This document shows positions 24,453-35,937 of a stretch of 64,000 nt of DNA, one piece after another. This stretch comes from Micromonospora craniellae (GTDB taxonomy: Bacteria > Actinomycetota > Actinomycetes > Mycobacteriales > Micromonosporaceae), in the NCBI RefSeq assembly GCF_014764405.1, contig NZ_CP061725.1, positions 5,208,001-5,272,000 of the forward strand, read 5' to 3'. The notes under the pieces are model-generated. The model was not told where the DNA came from. It saw only the letters and a program-made list of their open reading frames with translations, and did not search any database. Within the stretch, counting starts at the first letter, position 1, and every line of letters begins with the position of its first letter. Both the position numbers and the translations under genes were made by a program.

Positions 24453-25174
24453 TCCAAGGGCATATGGTACGACGTCATTCTCGGGCGACGTACGCGCATC
24501 TATCGATAATCTGTCGTGCCGTGGGCCGCCGGAGGCAGGACAGTCCCAGGTGAGCGAGACACGACCCTACCCGACGGGTTTCCGTTGACGAAAACCTCGT
24601 TGCCGTCCCGTGCGGGAAGCGGAGCGATTGGAATGCGTTACGGCGGCGGCCATTGCGGGCAGTATTGGTGGCAGAGGTGCAGTTCTGGGATGGAGAATCG
24701 GGTAACTGGCGGGACCTCCGATGGCGGATATCTCTGGGCAAACCGGTCGATATTGAGGGCCGCAGCGGTCACGGTTCGTAGTCGTGGTGTGCCGATGGCT
24801 TCTGCTTGTCCGTGTGGCCCAGCGCACCTCCCGAGTCCGGCGGCACCAGATTCTTGTCTGGGGGCTCGGTGCGTCGTTGCGCGGGATTAATTCGACCGAT
24901 GTGGATATTCATGGATTCGACATGGAACCTTCGTGAAACTGAGACAAAATCTCCATGGGATCTACACGCTTCCGGCGGGCCCTGAATTCCCGCGGCCGGC
25001 CGCAGGGTCGACAATCGACAGATGTCGATCGATATTGGGTGAGATCCCGGCGGCGGGGCTCGATGCCGCCATCGACCCGACGGCTGCGAACGGGATGCCG
25101 GGCGCCGGGCCTGCCGGCGCGCTCCGGGGGCGATGCGGGTCCTGGTCGCGTCGGGAGATCGAGACATGCGCATC
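24453..25174. other. Long intergenic region between betaine transporter and chitinase operons
   Basis: About 720 nt between divergent transcription units. Composition is more AT-rich than the neighbours (for example around 24470-24520 and 24880-24960). No reading frame resembles a protein I know and I find no RNA gene. It presumably carries the osmotic promoter of the transporter operon and distal control sites of the chitinase. Confidence 0.5.
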
Positions 25175-25249
25175 TTGACGAAGTGGTGACGTGTGAGTAG
25201 CGTCTCCTCATCCTTTTGGGAAAGTTTCCTAACTGTTTGGAGACGCCAC
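25175..25249 (+). promoter_or_regulatory. Chitinase promoter and leader with inverted repeats
   Basis: TTGACG (25175-25180) and TAGCGT (25198-25203) are 17 bp apart. GGAAAGTTTCC (25219-25229) is a perfect palindrome just downstream. GCGTCTCC (25200-25207) is exactly complementary to GGAGACGC (25239-25246), which contains the Shine-Dalgarno of the chitinase. Confidence 0.5.
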
Positions 25250-26869
<1,620 letters not shown>

Positions 26870-26895
26870 GCCGAAGGCCGACGCGTCACCCACAC

Positions 26896-26928
26896 GACGG
26901 GGAGGAGCCGCACCGGCCCCTCCCCGTC
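26896..26928 (+). terminator. Terminator after chitinase
   Basis: GACGGGGAGG (26896-26905) pairs with CCTCCCCGTC (26919-26928), 10-bp stem and 13-nt loop, shortly after the chitinase stop. Confidence 0.65.
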
Positions 26929-26940
26929 CGCGGCCGTAGG

Positions 26941-26996
26941 TGTAAGGAAGGGACCCTTCCTATACAAAAGGCGATAGGAAGGGTCCCTTCCTTACA
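26941..26996. repeat. Palindromic intergenic repeat, copy A
   Basis: 56-bp element whose outer arms TGTAAGGAAGGGACCCTTCC and its complement enclose a central TATACAAAAGGCGATA. It shares outer arms and the AGGCG centre with 36664-36720 and 50545-50601. It contains no gene and is probably mobilised in trans or spread as a MITE/REP-like element. Confidence 0.85.
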
Positions 26997-27052
26997 TCGA
27001 GGGTGGGTGTGACAGACTCGCCGATCGACCCGGGTGGGAGGTAGCGACAGCG

Positions 27053-27559
27053 ATGCCAACGAGACTCCGGCGGTCGGTCGTCACCGCCGTGCTGCTCGCG
27101 ACCATGCCGTCCGCGCTGGTCGGCTGCGGCCTGCTCGGCGGGGAGGACGAGGCCGAGAAGCCCGGTCGGGCTCCCGCCGAGGAAGCCATGCTCAAGGCCC
27201 GTGAGCGGGTGCAGGCGTACCTCGACGCGATGGCGGCCAAGGACGTGGCTGCCGGGCGTAGCCAGCTCTGCACCGTGCTGCACGAGGCGTTCGACGTTGC
27301 CGCCACCGGTCCCAACGGTGACTTCGCCGACCACTTCGAGGTGCCCCGTTCCGAGATCGTCGACATCCGGCCCGGAGAGGCCGGGCAGGAGGTCAGCGTC
27401 TCGGTCACGGTGACCACCGGTCGTCGCGAGGCGACCCGCGCGCTGCTGTTCACGGTCACCAAGGACGGACTCGACTGGTGCATCTCCGCCGAACGGCCGG
27501 GCGGGAACAGCCCCGCCCCGGTGGTGCCCGACGGCAGCGCCTCGGCGCCGACTCCGTGA
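27053..27559 (+). CDS. Hypothetical lipoprotein
   Basis: 168 residues from ATG 27053; GGGAGG lies about 14 nt upstream, a long spacing. The signal peptide MPTRLRRSVVTAVLLATMPS ends in lipobox LVGC, giving a surface lipoprotein with an acidic linker. Residues about 45-145 look like a small SnoaL/DUF4878-type cone fold (AMLKARERVQAYLDAMAAKD start, two Cys in SQLCTVLHE and LDWCISAE). The C-terminus is Pro/Ala/Ser-rich. Function unknown. It lies directly before the DAHP synthase gene but is separately spaced, and a repeat copy sits upstream. Confidence 0.75.
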   Translation: MPTRLRRSVVTAVLLATMPSALVGCGLLGGEDEAEKPGRAPAEEAMLKARERVQAYLDAMAAKDVAAGRSQLCTVLHEAFDVAATGPNGDFADHFEVPRSEIVDIRPGEAGQEVSVSVTVTTGRREATRALLFTVTKDGLDWCISAERPGGNSPAPVVPDGSASAPTP

Positions 27560-27632
27560 CCTCTGCGGTCGCCTGATCCGTCCATCTGCCGGAACCCGGC
27601 CCCTCGCCGGTCGACCATCCGGCCGGTCGCCG

Positions 27633-27638
27633 TACGCT
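27633..27638 (+). promoter_or_regulatory. Leaderless -10 box of the DAHP synthase gene
   Basis: TACGCT with a 7-nt spacer (GGGATTC) to ATG 27646; transcription should start at the initiation codon. Confidence 0.5.
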
Positions 27639-27645
27639 GGGATTC

Positions 27646-29052
27646 ATGCGCCATGAGTGGCATCAGTTGAGCCATCCGTCGGTGGGCAGCCCGGTGTTGC
27701 AGACCAGCCGTCCGACCGTGAACTCCGCCGAGGACGACGCCCTCGGCCTGGACCGCTGGCGGGAGCTGCCGCGGGCCCAGACCCCACCCTGGCCGGACCC
27801 GGCCCAGGTGGCCGAGGTCTGCAAGGTGCTCGACAGGGTGCCGTCGGTGGTCGCGCCGTACGAGGTCGACCAGCTCCGTCGGCGCCTCGCGCTGGTCTGC
27901 GAGGGCAAGGCGTTCCTGCTCCAGGGCGGTGACTGCGCGGAGACCTTCGCCGACAACACCGAGAGTCACCTGCTGGCAAACGCCCGCACGCTGCTCCAGA
28001 TGGCGATCGTGCTCACCTACGGCGCGTCGCTGCCGGTGGTCAAGGTGGCCCGGGTGGCCGGGCAGTACACCAAGCCGCGGTCGCTGCCGACCGACGCCCG
28101 GGGGCTGCCGGCCTACCGCGGCGACATGATCAACTCGCTGGAGGCCACGCCGGAGGCGCGCGTCGCCGACCCGCAACGCATGATCCGGGCGTACGCGAAT
28201 TCGGCCGCCGCGATGAACATGCTCCGCGCCTATCTCTCCGGCGGCCTGGCCGACCTGCACGCCGTGCACGACTGGAACAAGGGCTTCGTGCGCAACTCCC
28301 CGGCCGGCGAGCGGTACGAGGCGATCGCCCGCGAGATCGACCGGGCGCTCGCCTTCATCCGGGCCTGCGGGATGACCGACGAGGAAGCGCTGCGCACGGT
28401 CACCCTCTACTGCTCCCACGAGGCCCTCGCGTTGGAGTACGACCGGGCGCTGAGCCGGGTCTCCGACGGGCGGCCGTACGGGCTGTCCGGGCACTTCCTG
28501 TGGATCGGCGAGCGGACCCGGCAGATCGACGGGGCGCACATCGACTACATCTCGCGCATCGCCAACCCGATCGGCGTCAAGCTCGGTCCGACCACCACGC
28601 CGGACGAGGCCATCGAGCTGTGCGAGAAGCTCAACCCGGACAACATCCCCGGGCGGCTGACGCTGATCAGCCGGATGGGCAACCACAAGGTCCGGGAGGC
28701 GCTGCCGCCGATCGTGGCGAAGGTGACCGCGGCCGGGGCCAAGGTGGTGTGGCAGTGCGACCCGATGCACGGCAACACCCACGAGTCGTCCAACGGCTAC
28801 AAGACGCGGCACTTCGACCGGATCGTCGACGAGGTGCTGGGCTACTTCGAGGTGCACCGGGGGCTGGACACCCACCCGGGCGGCCTGCACGTCGAGCTGA
28901 CCGGCGAGGACGTCACCGAGTGCCTGGGCGGCGCGCAGGGCATCGCCGACCTGGACCTGCCCGGCCGGTACGAGACCGCCTGCGACCCCCGCCTGAACAC
29001 CCAGCAGTCGCTGGAACTGGCGTTCCTCGTTGCGGAGATGCTCCGTGGCTGA
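27646..29052 (+). CDS. Class II 3-deoxy-D-arabino-heptulosonate-7-phosphate synthase
   Basis: 468 residues, the size of class II (plant/actinobacterial type) DAHP synthases, condensing PEP and erythrose-4-phosphate in the first shikimate step. Signatures: FLLQGGDCAETFADN with the metal-ligand Cys, VKVARVAGQYTKPRS for PEP phosphate, HLWIGERTRQ-like FLWIGERTRQIDGAHIDY, and metal ligands in WQCDPMHGNTHESS and HVELTGEDVTECLGG. It matches the M. tuberculosis Rv2178c gene in type and neighbourhood. The ATG is placed 7 nt after a TACGCT box, so no Shine-Dalgarno is needed. Confidence 0.95.
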   Translation: MRHEWHQLSHPSVGSPVLQTSRPTVNSAEDDALGLDRWRELPRAQTPPWPDPAQVAEVCKVLDRVPSVVAPYEVDQLRRRLALVCEGKAFLLQGGDCAETFADNTESHLLANARTLLQMAIVLTYGASLPVVKVARVAGQYTKPRSLPTDARGLPAYRGDMINSLEATPEARVADPQRMIRAYANSAAAMNMLRAYLSGGLADLHAVHDWNKGFVRNSPAGERYEAIAREIDRALAFIRACGMTDEEALRTVTLYCSHEALALEYDRALSRVSDGRPYGLSGHFLWIGERTRQIDGAHIDYISRIANPIGVKLGPTTTPDEAIELCEKLNPDNIPGRLTLISRMGNHKVREALPPIVAKVTAAGAKVVWQCDPMHGNTHESSNGYKTRHFDRIVDEVLGYFEVHRGLDTHPGGLHVELTGEDVTECLGGAQGIADLDLPGRYETACDPRLNTQQSLELAFLVAEMLRG

Positions 29053-29114
29053 CGCAATGACAGTGGCTGACGCGAGGAGTGAGCTTGCGAGCCCTGCAGT
29101 CGGCGGCCGAAAGG

Positions 29115-30152
<1,038 letters not shown>

Positions 30153-30213
30153 CCCACCCGCCGCCGCCTTCGCGCGCGGCCGCGGGTCGCGGGTACGGCC
30201 CGGTCGTCGCCGG

Positions 30214-31089
30214 TCAGGCGGGGACGAGGCGGCGCAGGGTGGCGATGTCGGCGGCGTGGCCCTCGTGCCCCTCGGTGGGCGTCTCCACCAGGATCGGGAC
30301 GCCCGCGGTGGCCGGGTGACGCATCAGCTCGGCGAAGGCCGGCTCACCGATCATGCCCTTGCCGATGTTCTCGTGCCGGTCGCGGGTGGAACCGCACAGG
30401 TCCTTCGAGTCGTTCGCGTGCACCAGCCGCAGGCGGTCGGTGCCGACGGTGGCCACCAGGGCGTCCAGCGTCTCGGTCATCCCGCCCTCGGCGGCCAGGT
30501 CGTGCCCGGCCGCCCAGGCGTGGCAGGTGTCGAAGCAGACGCCGAGCCAGGGGTGGCGGTCCACCGCGTCGAGGTACGGACCGAGATGCTCCACCCGGCA
30601 GGCCAGGGACCGCCCGCCACCGGCGCTCGGCTCCACCAGCAGCATCGGTCCGCCGCTGGCGGCGGCCGAGTCCAGCAACGGCAACAGCGACTCGCGTACC
30701 TGCCGCATCGCCGCTTCGGCGTGCCCGGCGTCGACCGCGCTGCCGGCGTGGAACACCACCGCCCGGGCACCGATCGCGGTGCCCCGGCGCAGCGCGTGGG
30801 CGAGGGTCTGCACCGAGCGCTCGACCGTGGCCTCCGTCGGCGAACCCAGGTTGACCAGCAGCGACGCGTGGATGTAGGCGGCCACGCCGCGTTCGGCGCA
30901 GCCGTCGCGGAACAGCGCGTCCTGCACCGGGTCACCGGCCGGCGTCGCCCAGCCACGGGAGTTGCCGACGTAGACCTGCGTCACCTCGGACCCGGCCGCG
31001 TCGACGTACGGCAGCGCCGCCTTCGCCAGACCACCGGAGGTGGGCGTGTGCGAGCCGAGCGGCCGGTGGCCGGGGTGTCCGGTGGTCAT
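30214..31089 (-). CDS. nfo: Deoxyribonuclease IV (endonuclease IV)
   Basis: 291 residues. AP-endonuclease TIM barrel with three-zinc ligands in the family motifs: LGSHTPTSGGL at the start, LLVEPSAGGG, GVCFDTCHAWAAGHDL, and HANDSKDLCGSTRDRHENIGKGMIG. It repairs abasic sites and 3' blocked ends in DNA. The ATG (31089-31087) overlaps the kinase stop by one base (TGATG), so it is translationally coupled to the PASTA kinase. It ends convergent with the aldolase gene, 61 nt away. Confidence 0.93.
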   Translation of the reverse strand: MTTGHPGHRPLGSHTPTSGGLAKAALPYVDAAGSEVTQVYVGNSRGWATPAGDPVQDALFRDGCAERGVAAYIHASLLVNLGSPTEATVERSVQTLAHALRRGTAIGARAVVFHAGSAVDAGHAEAAMRQVRESLLPLLDSAAASGGPMLLVEPSAGGGRSLACRVEHLGPYLDAVDRHPWLGVCFDTCHAWAAGHDLAAEGGMTETLDALVATVGTDRLRLVHANDSKDLCGSTRDRHENIGKGMIGEPAFAELMRHPATAGVPILVETPTEGHEGHAADIATLRRLVPA

Positions 31090-33080
31090 CAGAAGCACCC
31101 GATGGTGACCTGGCTGCCGGGCGGCACCTGGGTGTTCTCGCCCGGGTTCTGGAACCGGGCGACGGCGTTCGGGTTGAACTGCACGGACACCTGGAAGCCC
31201 TGGCTCTCCAGCGTCTGCTTGGCCTGCTGGCAGGGCAGGTCGACGACCCGGGGCACGGTCACCTGCGGCGGCCCCTCGCTGACCTCCAGCCGGACCTGGG
31301 CGCCCTTCTCCACCCCGCTGCCGTCGGCCGGGCTCTGCCCGAGGACCTCGTCGCGCGGCTTGTCGGACTCCTTGTAGGTCGGTTCGACCAGCACCAGGCC
31401 GAGCTGGCCGATGATCCCGCGGGCCTCGTTGAGGCTCTTGCCGACCAGGTTCGGCACGGTGATCGGGGCCCGTCCCTTGCTGAGGAAGACAGTGATCTCC
31501 TGCCCCGGCTTGACCTCCTCGCCCGCCTCCGGCCTGGTGGCCACCACCATGCCCTCCGGCAGGCCGTCGTCGTACCGGGTGGGGCCCTTGACGACCTTGA
31601 GCTGCACGTTGTCGAGGTCCGCCTCGGCCAGGTCGAAGTCCTTGCCGACCACGTCGGGCATCGGGAACCGGTCCGGCCCCAGCGACAGGGTCAGGGTGAC
31701 GGTGCCGCCCTTGAGGATGCGGGCGGCGGAGGCCGGCTCCTGCGCCAGCACGCCGTCGCGCGGGACCTCGTCGTCGTGCCGGGGTTCGGCGTAGCGCACC
31801 GTGAAGCCGCCCTGGGACGCCTGGGACTCCGCCTCGACCTTGCTCATGCTCACCAGTTCCGGCGCGGTGGTGTACCGGCCGACCCCGAACCACCAGCCAC
31901 CGAGCGCGGCCACCAGCCCGAGCACCACCACGACGGCGGCGATGGCCAGGCGTCCGCCGGAGTCCCCGCCGGACAGGCGGGCCCGCAGCGCGGCCACCTG
32001 GGCAGGCAGGCCGTCGCCGCCGCTCGGCGCGGCCCGGCGTCGGCCCCGGGGCGGGGTGCCGCCCTCGGGCAGCCGGGCCCAGGTCGGCCGATCGGGCGGG
32101 CGGACCGTCGAGACCACCATCGTCGGCTGGGAGACCGCCGGCCCGTCTGCGATCGACGGCAGCATGGCGGTGTGGCTGTTCGCGGTGCCGAGACCGTCCC
32201 GGGCCACCTGCACCTCGGCCAGCAGGGCGGCGGCGTCGGCGGGGCGGGCCGCCGGGTCGCGTCGGGTGGCCCGGGCGACCAGGTCGTCGAGCACCCTGGG
32301 CAGGCCGGGGACCAGCGTCGACGGTGCCGGGACGTCCCGGTCGACGTGCTGCCAGGCGATGTCGATCGGCCGGGCGCCCTCGTACGGCACCCGGCCGGTG
32401 AGCATCTCGAACAGCACGATGCCCGCCGAGTAGACGTCGGTGCGGGCGTCCGCGCGGCCGTCGGTGACCAGTTCCGGGGCGACGTACGCCACGGTGGCCA
32501 TCAGTTGGCCGCCGTTGTCGTGGTCGGTGCTGGCCTCGACCGCGCGGGCCAGCCCGAAGTCGGTGACCTTGACCACCCCGTCGACGAGGTTGGCCGGGCC
32601 GCCGCTGGGCGCCTCGGCGACCAGCACGTTCTCCGGCTTGATGTCGCGGTGCACCAGCCCGGCCCGGTGGGCGGCGGCGATCGCCGCCAGCATCTGCTCG
32701 GTGATGGCCAGCGCCTCGTCCGGGTTGAGTCGGCGCCGCTCGGCCAGCACCTCGCGCAGCGTGCGGCCGCGCACGTACTCCATCACCAGGTAGGGCATCC
32801 CGGCGTGGGTGCCCTGGTCGTAGACCGCCACCACGTTCGGGTGGGTGAGCCGGGCGATGGTCTTGGCCTCGTCGGTGAAGCGGTCGACGAAGCCGGCCAA
32901 CCCGGGGCGTCCCGGAGCGCCGGCGGTGGCGTGAATGGTCTTCAAGGCGACGGTGCGTTCGAGCCGCTCGTCGGTGGCGGTGTACACGGTCGCCATGCCG
33001 CCACGAGCCACGCGACCGCGGATGCGGTAGCGCCCGTCGATCAGCGAGCCCAGCAACGTGTCGGCGACCTGTGTGTCCAT
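31089..33080 (-). CDS. Ser/Thr protein kinase with four PASTA domains (PknL-like)
   Basis: 663 residues. Kinase domain about 15-280: G-loop GRVARGGMATVY, catalytic LVHRDIKPENVLV and DFGLAR, activation loop with Thr in QLMATVAYVAPE. A juxtamembrane region of about 90 residues leads to one TM helix near 377-398 (LAIAAVVVVLGLVAALGGWW), then four extracellular PASTA repeats (for example PDVVGKDFDLAEADLDNVQL and VPNLVGKSLNEARGIIGQLG), which bind muropeptides in this family. Adjacent to the Rv2175c-like gene, as pknL is in M. tuberculosis, whose PknL phosphorylates Rv2175c. A TAGACT -10 box ends 8 nt before the ATG, so the message is probably leaderless. Confidence 0.95.
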   Translation of the reverse strand: MDTQVADTLLGSLIDGRYRIRGRVARGGMATVYTATDERLERTVALKTIHATAGAPGRPGLAGFVDRFTDEAKTIARLTHPNVVAVYDQGTHAGMPYLVMEYVRGRTLREVLAERRRLNPDEALAITEQMLAAIAAAHRAGLVHRDIKPENVLVAEAPSGGPANLVDGVVKVTDFGLARAVEASTDHDNGGQLMATVAYVAPELVTDGRADARTDVYSAGIVLFEMLTGRVPYEGARPIDIAWQHVDRDVPAPSTLVPGLPRVLDDLVARATRRDPAARPADAAALLAEVQVARDGLGTANSHTAMLPSIADGPAVSQPTMVVSTVRPPDRPTWARLPEGGTPPRGRRRAAPSGGDGLPAQVAALRARLSGGDSGGRLAIAAVVVVLGLVAALGGWWFGVGRYTTAPELVSMSKVEAESQASQGGFTVRYAEPRHDDEVPRDGVLAQEPASAARILKGGTVTLTLSLGPDRFPMPDVVGKDFDLAEADLDNVQLKVVKGPTRYDDGLPEGMVVATRPEAGEEVKPGQEITVFLSKGRAPITVPNLVGKSLNEARGIIGQLGLVLVEPTYKESDKPRDEVLGQSPADGSGVEKGAQVRLEVSEGPPQVTVPRVVDLPCQQAKQTLESQGFQVSVQFNPNAVARFQNPGENTQVPPGSQVTIGCF

Positions 33081-33088
33081 CGGCAGGG

Positions 33089-33094
33089 AGTCTA
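33089..33094 (-). promoter_or_regulatory. -10 box of the PASTA kinase gene
   Basis: TAGACT on the minus strand, 8 nt before ATG 33080; near-leaderless start. Confidence 0.45.
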
Positions 33095-33244
33095 TGTGTC
33101 CGGGGGGAGAAGGTAGAACCGGATGTTACCGCCGCAGGCACGTCCGTGGGGTCACCACGCGTACTCGGGATGCCGCCGTCCCTGTTCAGCGCGCTGACGG
33201 GAGGTCGTTGACCCGGGGGGAGGGTGGCATGGCAGGGTGTTCCG

Positions 33245-33619
33245 GTGACCGACTCCGTACCCGCCGACGGCACCGCGCCCGAGGCCGGCCCCGCCGACTG
33301 GCTGACCCTGCCGGATGTCGCCGAGCGGCTCGACCTGCCGATCAGCAAGGTCCACCAGCTGATCCGGGATTGTGAGCTGATCGCGGTCCGCCGCGACGGT
33401 GTCCGGCGGATCCCCGCCGGCCTGGTGGCCAACCGCACCGTGCTCAAACACCTACCTGGCGTCCTCAACCTGCTGGCCGACGCCGGCTACGACGACGAGG
33501 CCGCGCTGCGCTGGCTCTACGAGCCCGACGCGTCCCTGCCCGGCGGTACCCCCGCCGCCGCCCTGGCGGGCGACCAGGCCCGCGAGATCAAGCGCCGCGC
33601 ACAGGCCCTCGGCTTCTGA
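33245..33619 (+). CDS. Rv2175c-like DNA-binding protein
   Basis: 124 residues from GTG 33245. The N-terminal half is a winged-helix/MerR-like unit: WLTLPDVAERLDLPISKVHQ, then LIRDCELIAVRRDGVRRIPA. The C-terminal half (LPGVLNLLADAGYDDEAALRWLYEPD) is the helical region conserved in the family. In M. tuberculosis the homologue binds DNA and is phosphorylated by PknL on an N-terminal Thr, which reduces binding. Here the N-terminus (VTDSVPADGTAPEAG) offers Thr residues for such control. It is divergent from the kinase gene with 164 nt between starts. Confidence 0.88.
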   Translation: MTDSVPADGTAPEAGPADWLTLPDVAERLDLPISKVHQLIRDCELIAVRRDGVRRIPAGLVANRTVLKHLPGVLNLLADAGYDDEAALRWLYEPDASLPGGTPAAALAGDQAREIKRRAQALGF

Positions 33620-33735
33620 CCCGACCGCGACCGACCGCGTCCGGGCGACCGCGACCGACCTGACCAACCCGACCCGCCGCGACCGAGCCGACCGTGACCG
33701 GGCGGCCGGCCGGCCCGGTCGCGTGGTCGCGCCGG

Positions 33736-34818
33736 TCAGTCGGCCCGGCGGGTGGCGGCGATGGCCAGGTCCACCAGGGCCTGCCGCGCCTCGGTGTCAA
33801 GGTCCACGGCGGTCAGCGCGGCGAGCGCCGCGTCGGTGAGCGTGACGATGCGTTGCTCGGTGCGGGCCAGCGCCCCGGTCGAGGTGATCAGCTCGCGTAG
33901 CCGGGCCACGCCCTCGGTGTCCAGGTCGGCGTCGCCGAGCCCGGCCAGCAGCAGCGCGCGTCCGGCCTCGTCGGTGGCTTCCAGCGCCGCCGCGACCAGG
34001 TAGGTCCGCTTGCCCTCGCGTAGGTCGTCACCGGCCGGCTTGCCGGTCTGCGCGGGGTCGCCGAAGACACCCAGCACGTCGTCGCGCAACTGGAACGCCT
34101 CGCCCAGCGGCAGCCCGTACGCCGAGTAGGCGATGCGGACGTCGGCGGGCGCGTCGGCCAGGGCCGCGCCGAGCAGCAGCGGCCTTTCCACGGTGTACTT
34201 CGCCGACTTGTACCGGGCGACCTTGCCGGCCCGTTCCAGCGAGGTGTCGCCGGTGGCCTGGGTCACCACGTCCAGGTACTGCCCGACGGTGACCTCGGTG
34301 CGCATCTCGTCGAAGTCCGGGCGGGCGCGCGCCACCGTCCGGGGGTCCAGCCCGGCCGAGTGCAGCAACTCGTCGGACCAGACCAGGCAGAGATCACCCA
34401 GCAGGATCGCCGCCGCGTCGCCGAAACCGTCCGGGTCGCCGCCCCAGCCGGCCGACCGGTGTCGGGCGGCGAACCGACGGTGCACCGCGGGTTCACCCCG
34501 TCGGGTGTCCGACCGGTCCATCAGGTCGTCGTGGATGAGGGCGCTGGCCTGGACGAACTCCAGCGCGGCGAGGGCTGTCACCACCGGATCGGTGTCCACC
34601 CCACCGGCGCCCCGGTAGCCCCAGTACGCGAAGGCGGGCCGCAGCCGCTTGCCGCCGCCGAGCACGAACGCCTCGATCGCCTCGGCCACCGGCACCAGCG
34701 CGTCGTCGACACCGGTCATCCAGGCCCGGCGGGCGGTGAGGAAGTCGGTCAGTGCCTTGTCGACGCGTTGGCGCAGGCCGGCACGGTCGACGGGGGAGAC
34801 AGGAGCAGCGTGGGTCAC
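33736..34818 (-). CDS. Polyprenyl (geranylgeranyl-type) diphosphate synthase
   Basis: 360 residues, trans-prenyltransferase fold. First Asp-rich motif ALIHDDLMDRSDTRRG, second QLRDDVLGVFGDPAQTGKPAGDD, and GGGKRLRPAF near the start. Chain length is set by residues before the first motif (LEFVQASA has no bulky aromatic pair at the usual stop positions except Phe), suggesting C20 or longer products. It corresponds to the idsA2/Rv2173 neighbourhood gene and could feed the carotenoid operon 3 kb away. Start GTG 34818 is preceded by TAGCGT with a 6-nt spacer, so the transcript is likely leaderless. Confidence 0.92.
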   Translation of the reverse strand: MTHAAPVSPVDRAGLRQRVDKALTDFLTARRAWMTGVDDALVPVAEAIEAFVLGGGKRLRPAFAYWGYRGAGGVDTDPVVTALAALEFVQASALIHDDLMDRSDTRRGEPAVHRRFAARHRSAGWGGDPDGFGDAAAILLGDLCLVWSDELLHSAGLDPRTVARARPDFDEMRTEVTVGQYLDVVTQATGDTSLERAGKVARYKSAKYTVERPLLLGAALADAPADVRIAYSAYGLPLGEAFQLRDDVLGVFGDPAQTGKPAGDDLREGKRTYLVAAALEATDEAGRALLLAGLGDADLDTEGVARLRELITSTGALARTEQRIVTLTDAALAALTAVDLDTEARQALVDLAIAATRRAD

Positions 34819-34824
34819 GTCCCG

Positions 34825-34830
34825 ACGCTA
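34825..34830 (-). promoter_or_regulatory. Leaderless -10 box of the polyprenyl synthase gene
   Basis: TAGCGT on the minus strand, then CGGGAC, then GTG 34818. Confidence 0.5.
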
Positions 34831-34964
34831 GTGGGTCGGGGCCGGACACGGCGAACCACCTACCGTCCGGCGCGCCGTGGTTCACCTGCGTACCGACTCC
34901 TCGGGCGGGTGCCGGCCACGTCCCCACCCCTGGGAAGGTGCTGGGGGTACGGGGGACCGACCGC

Positions 34965-34970
34965 TAGAGT
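34965..34970 (+). promoter_or_regulatory. Leaderless -10 box of metF
   Basis: TAGAGT followed by a 6-nt spacer (CGGTGC) and GTG 34977. Confidence 0.5.
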
Positions 34971-34976
34971 CGGTGC

Positions 34977-35894
34977 GTGGCGCTTGGACTTCCCTCGATC
35001 CTCCCGAACTCGCAACCGGCGATCGGGGAGTTGGTGCGCGACTGCCAACCGACCTTCTCCTTCGAGTTCATGCCGCCCAAGACTGAGCAGGGCGAGCGGC
35101 AGCTCTGGCAGGCCATCCGCGAGCTGGAGCCGTTGCGCCCCTCCTTCGTCTCGATCACCTACGGCGCCGGCGGTTCGACCCGGGACACCACGGTCGCGGT
35201 CACCGAGCGGGTGGCCACCGAGACCACCCTGCTGCCGATGGCCCACCTGACCGCGGTCAACCACTCGGTGGCCGAGTTGCGGCACGTGATCGGTCGGCTG
35301 GCCGGTGCCGGGGTGCGCAACGTGCTGGCGGTGCGGGGCGACCCGCCCGGCGACCCCAACGGCGAGTGGGTGCCGCATCCGGACGGCGTGCACTACGCCG
35401 AGGACCTGGTCCGCCTGGTCCGCCGCTCCGGCGACTTCAGTGTCGGCGTCGCCGCCTTCCCCTACCGGCACCCGCGTTCGCCGGACATCGACGCCGACAC
35501 CGAGCATTTCGTCCGTAAGTGCCGGGCCGGTGCCGACTTCGCGATCACCCAGATGTTCTTCGACGCCGACGAGTACCTCCGCCTGCGTGACCGGGTGGCC
35601 GCCGCCGGCTGCGACACACCGATCCTGGCCGGCGTGATGTCGGTGACCAAGATCGGCACGATCGAACGCTCCGAGCAGCTGTCCGGGGCACCCTTCCCGC
35701 CGGCCCTGGCGGCGCGGTTCGAGCGGGTCGCCGACGACCCGGACGCGGTCCGCCGGCTCGGCATCGAGCAGACCAGCGAGATGTGCCGGCGACTGCTCGA
35801 CGAGGGCGTCCCCGGGATCCACTTCATCACCTTCAACCGCTCCACCGCGACCCGTGAGATCTGGCAGAACCTGCGGGTGGGCGCCGCTACGTGA
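34977..35894 (+). CDS. metF: Methylenetetrahydrofolate reductase
   Basis: 305 residues; reduces 5,10-methylene-THF to 5-methyl-THF for methionine synthesis. Family motifs in order: FSFEFMPPKTEQGE with catalytic Glu, SITYGAGGSTRDTT, LAVRGDPPGD (folate Asp), VAAFPYRHPRSP, and ITQMFFDADEY. The size is that of bacterial MetF lacking the regulatory domain. The GTG start has no Shine-Dalgarno but follows a -10 box by 6 nt. It is divergent from the polyprenyl synthase gene with 158 nt between starts, the arrangement of Rv2172c/Rv2173. Confidence 0.94.
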   Translation: MALGLPSILPNSQPAIGELVRDCQPTFSFEFMPPKTEQGERQLWQAIRELEPLRPSFVSITYGAGGSTRDTTVAVTERVATETTLLPMAHLTAVNHSVAELRHVIGRLAGAGVRNVLAVRGDPPGDPNGEWVPHPDGVHYAEDLVRLVRRSGDFSVGVAAFPYRHPRSPDIDADTEHFVRKCRAGADFAITQMFFDADEYLRLRDRVAAAGCDTPILAGVMSVTKIGTIERSEQLSGAPFPPALAARFERVADDPDAVRRLGIEQTSEMCRRLLDEGVPGIHFITFNRSTATREIWQNLRVGAAT

Positions 35895-35937
35895 GGCGGC
35901 GGGCGCGACACCTCCGCGCCGTCGGGTCGGTTGAACC

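Noticed and set aside
33620..33735. Dense GACCG/CGACC short repeats between convergent genes
   Set aside because: Irregular simple-sequence drift in a GC-rich gap; no defined unit, and no CRISPR-like spacing.
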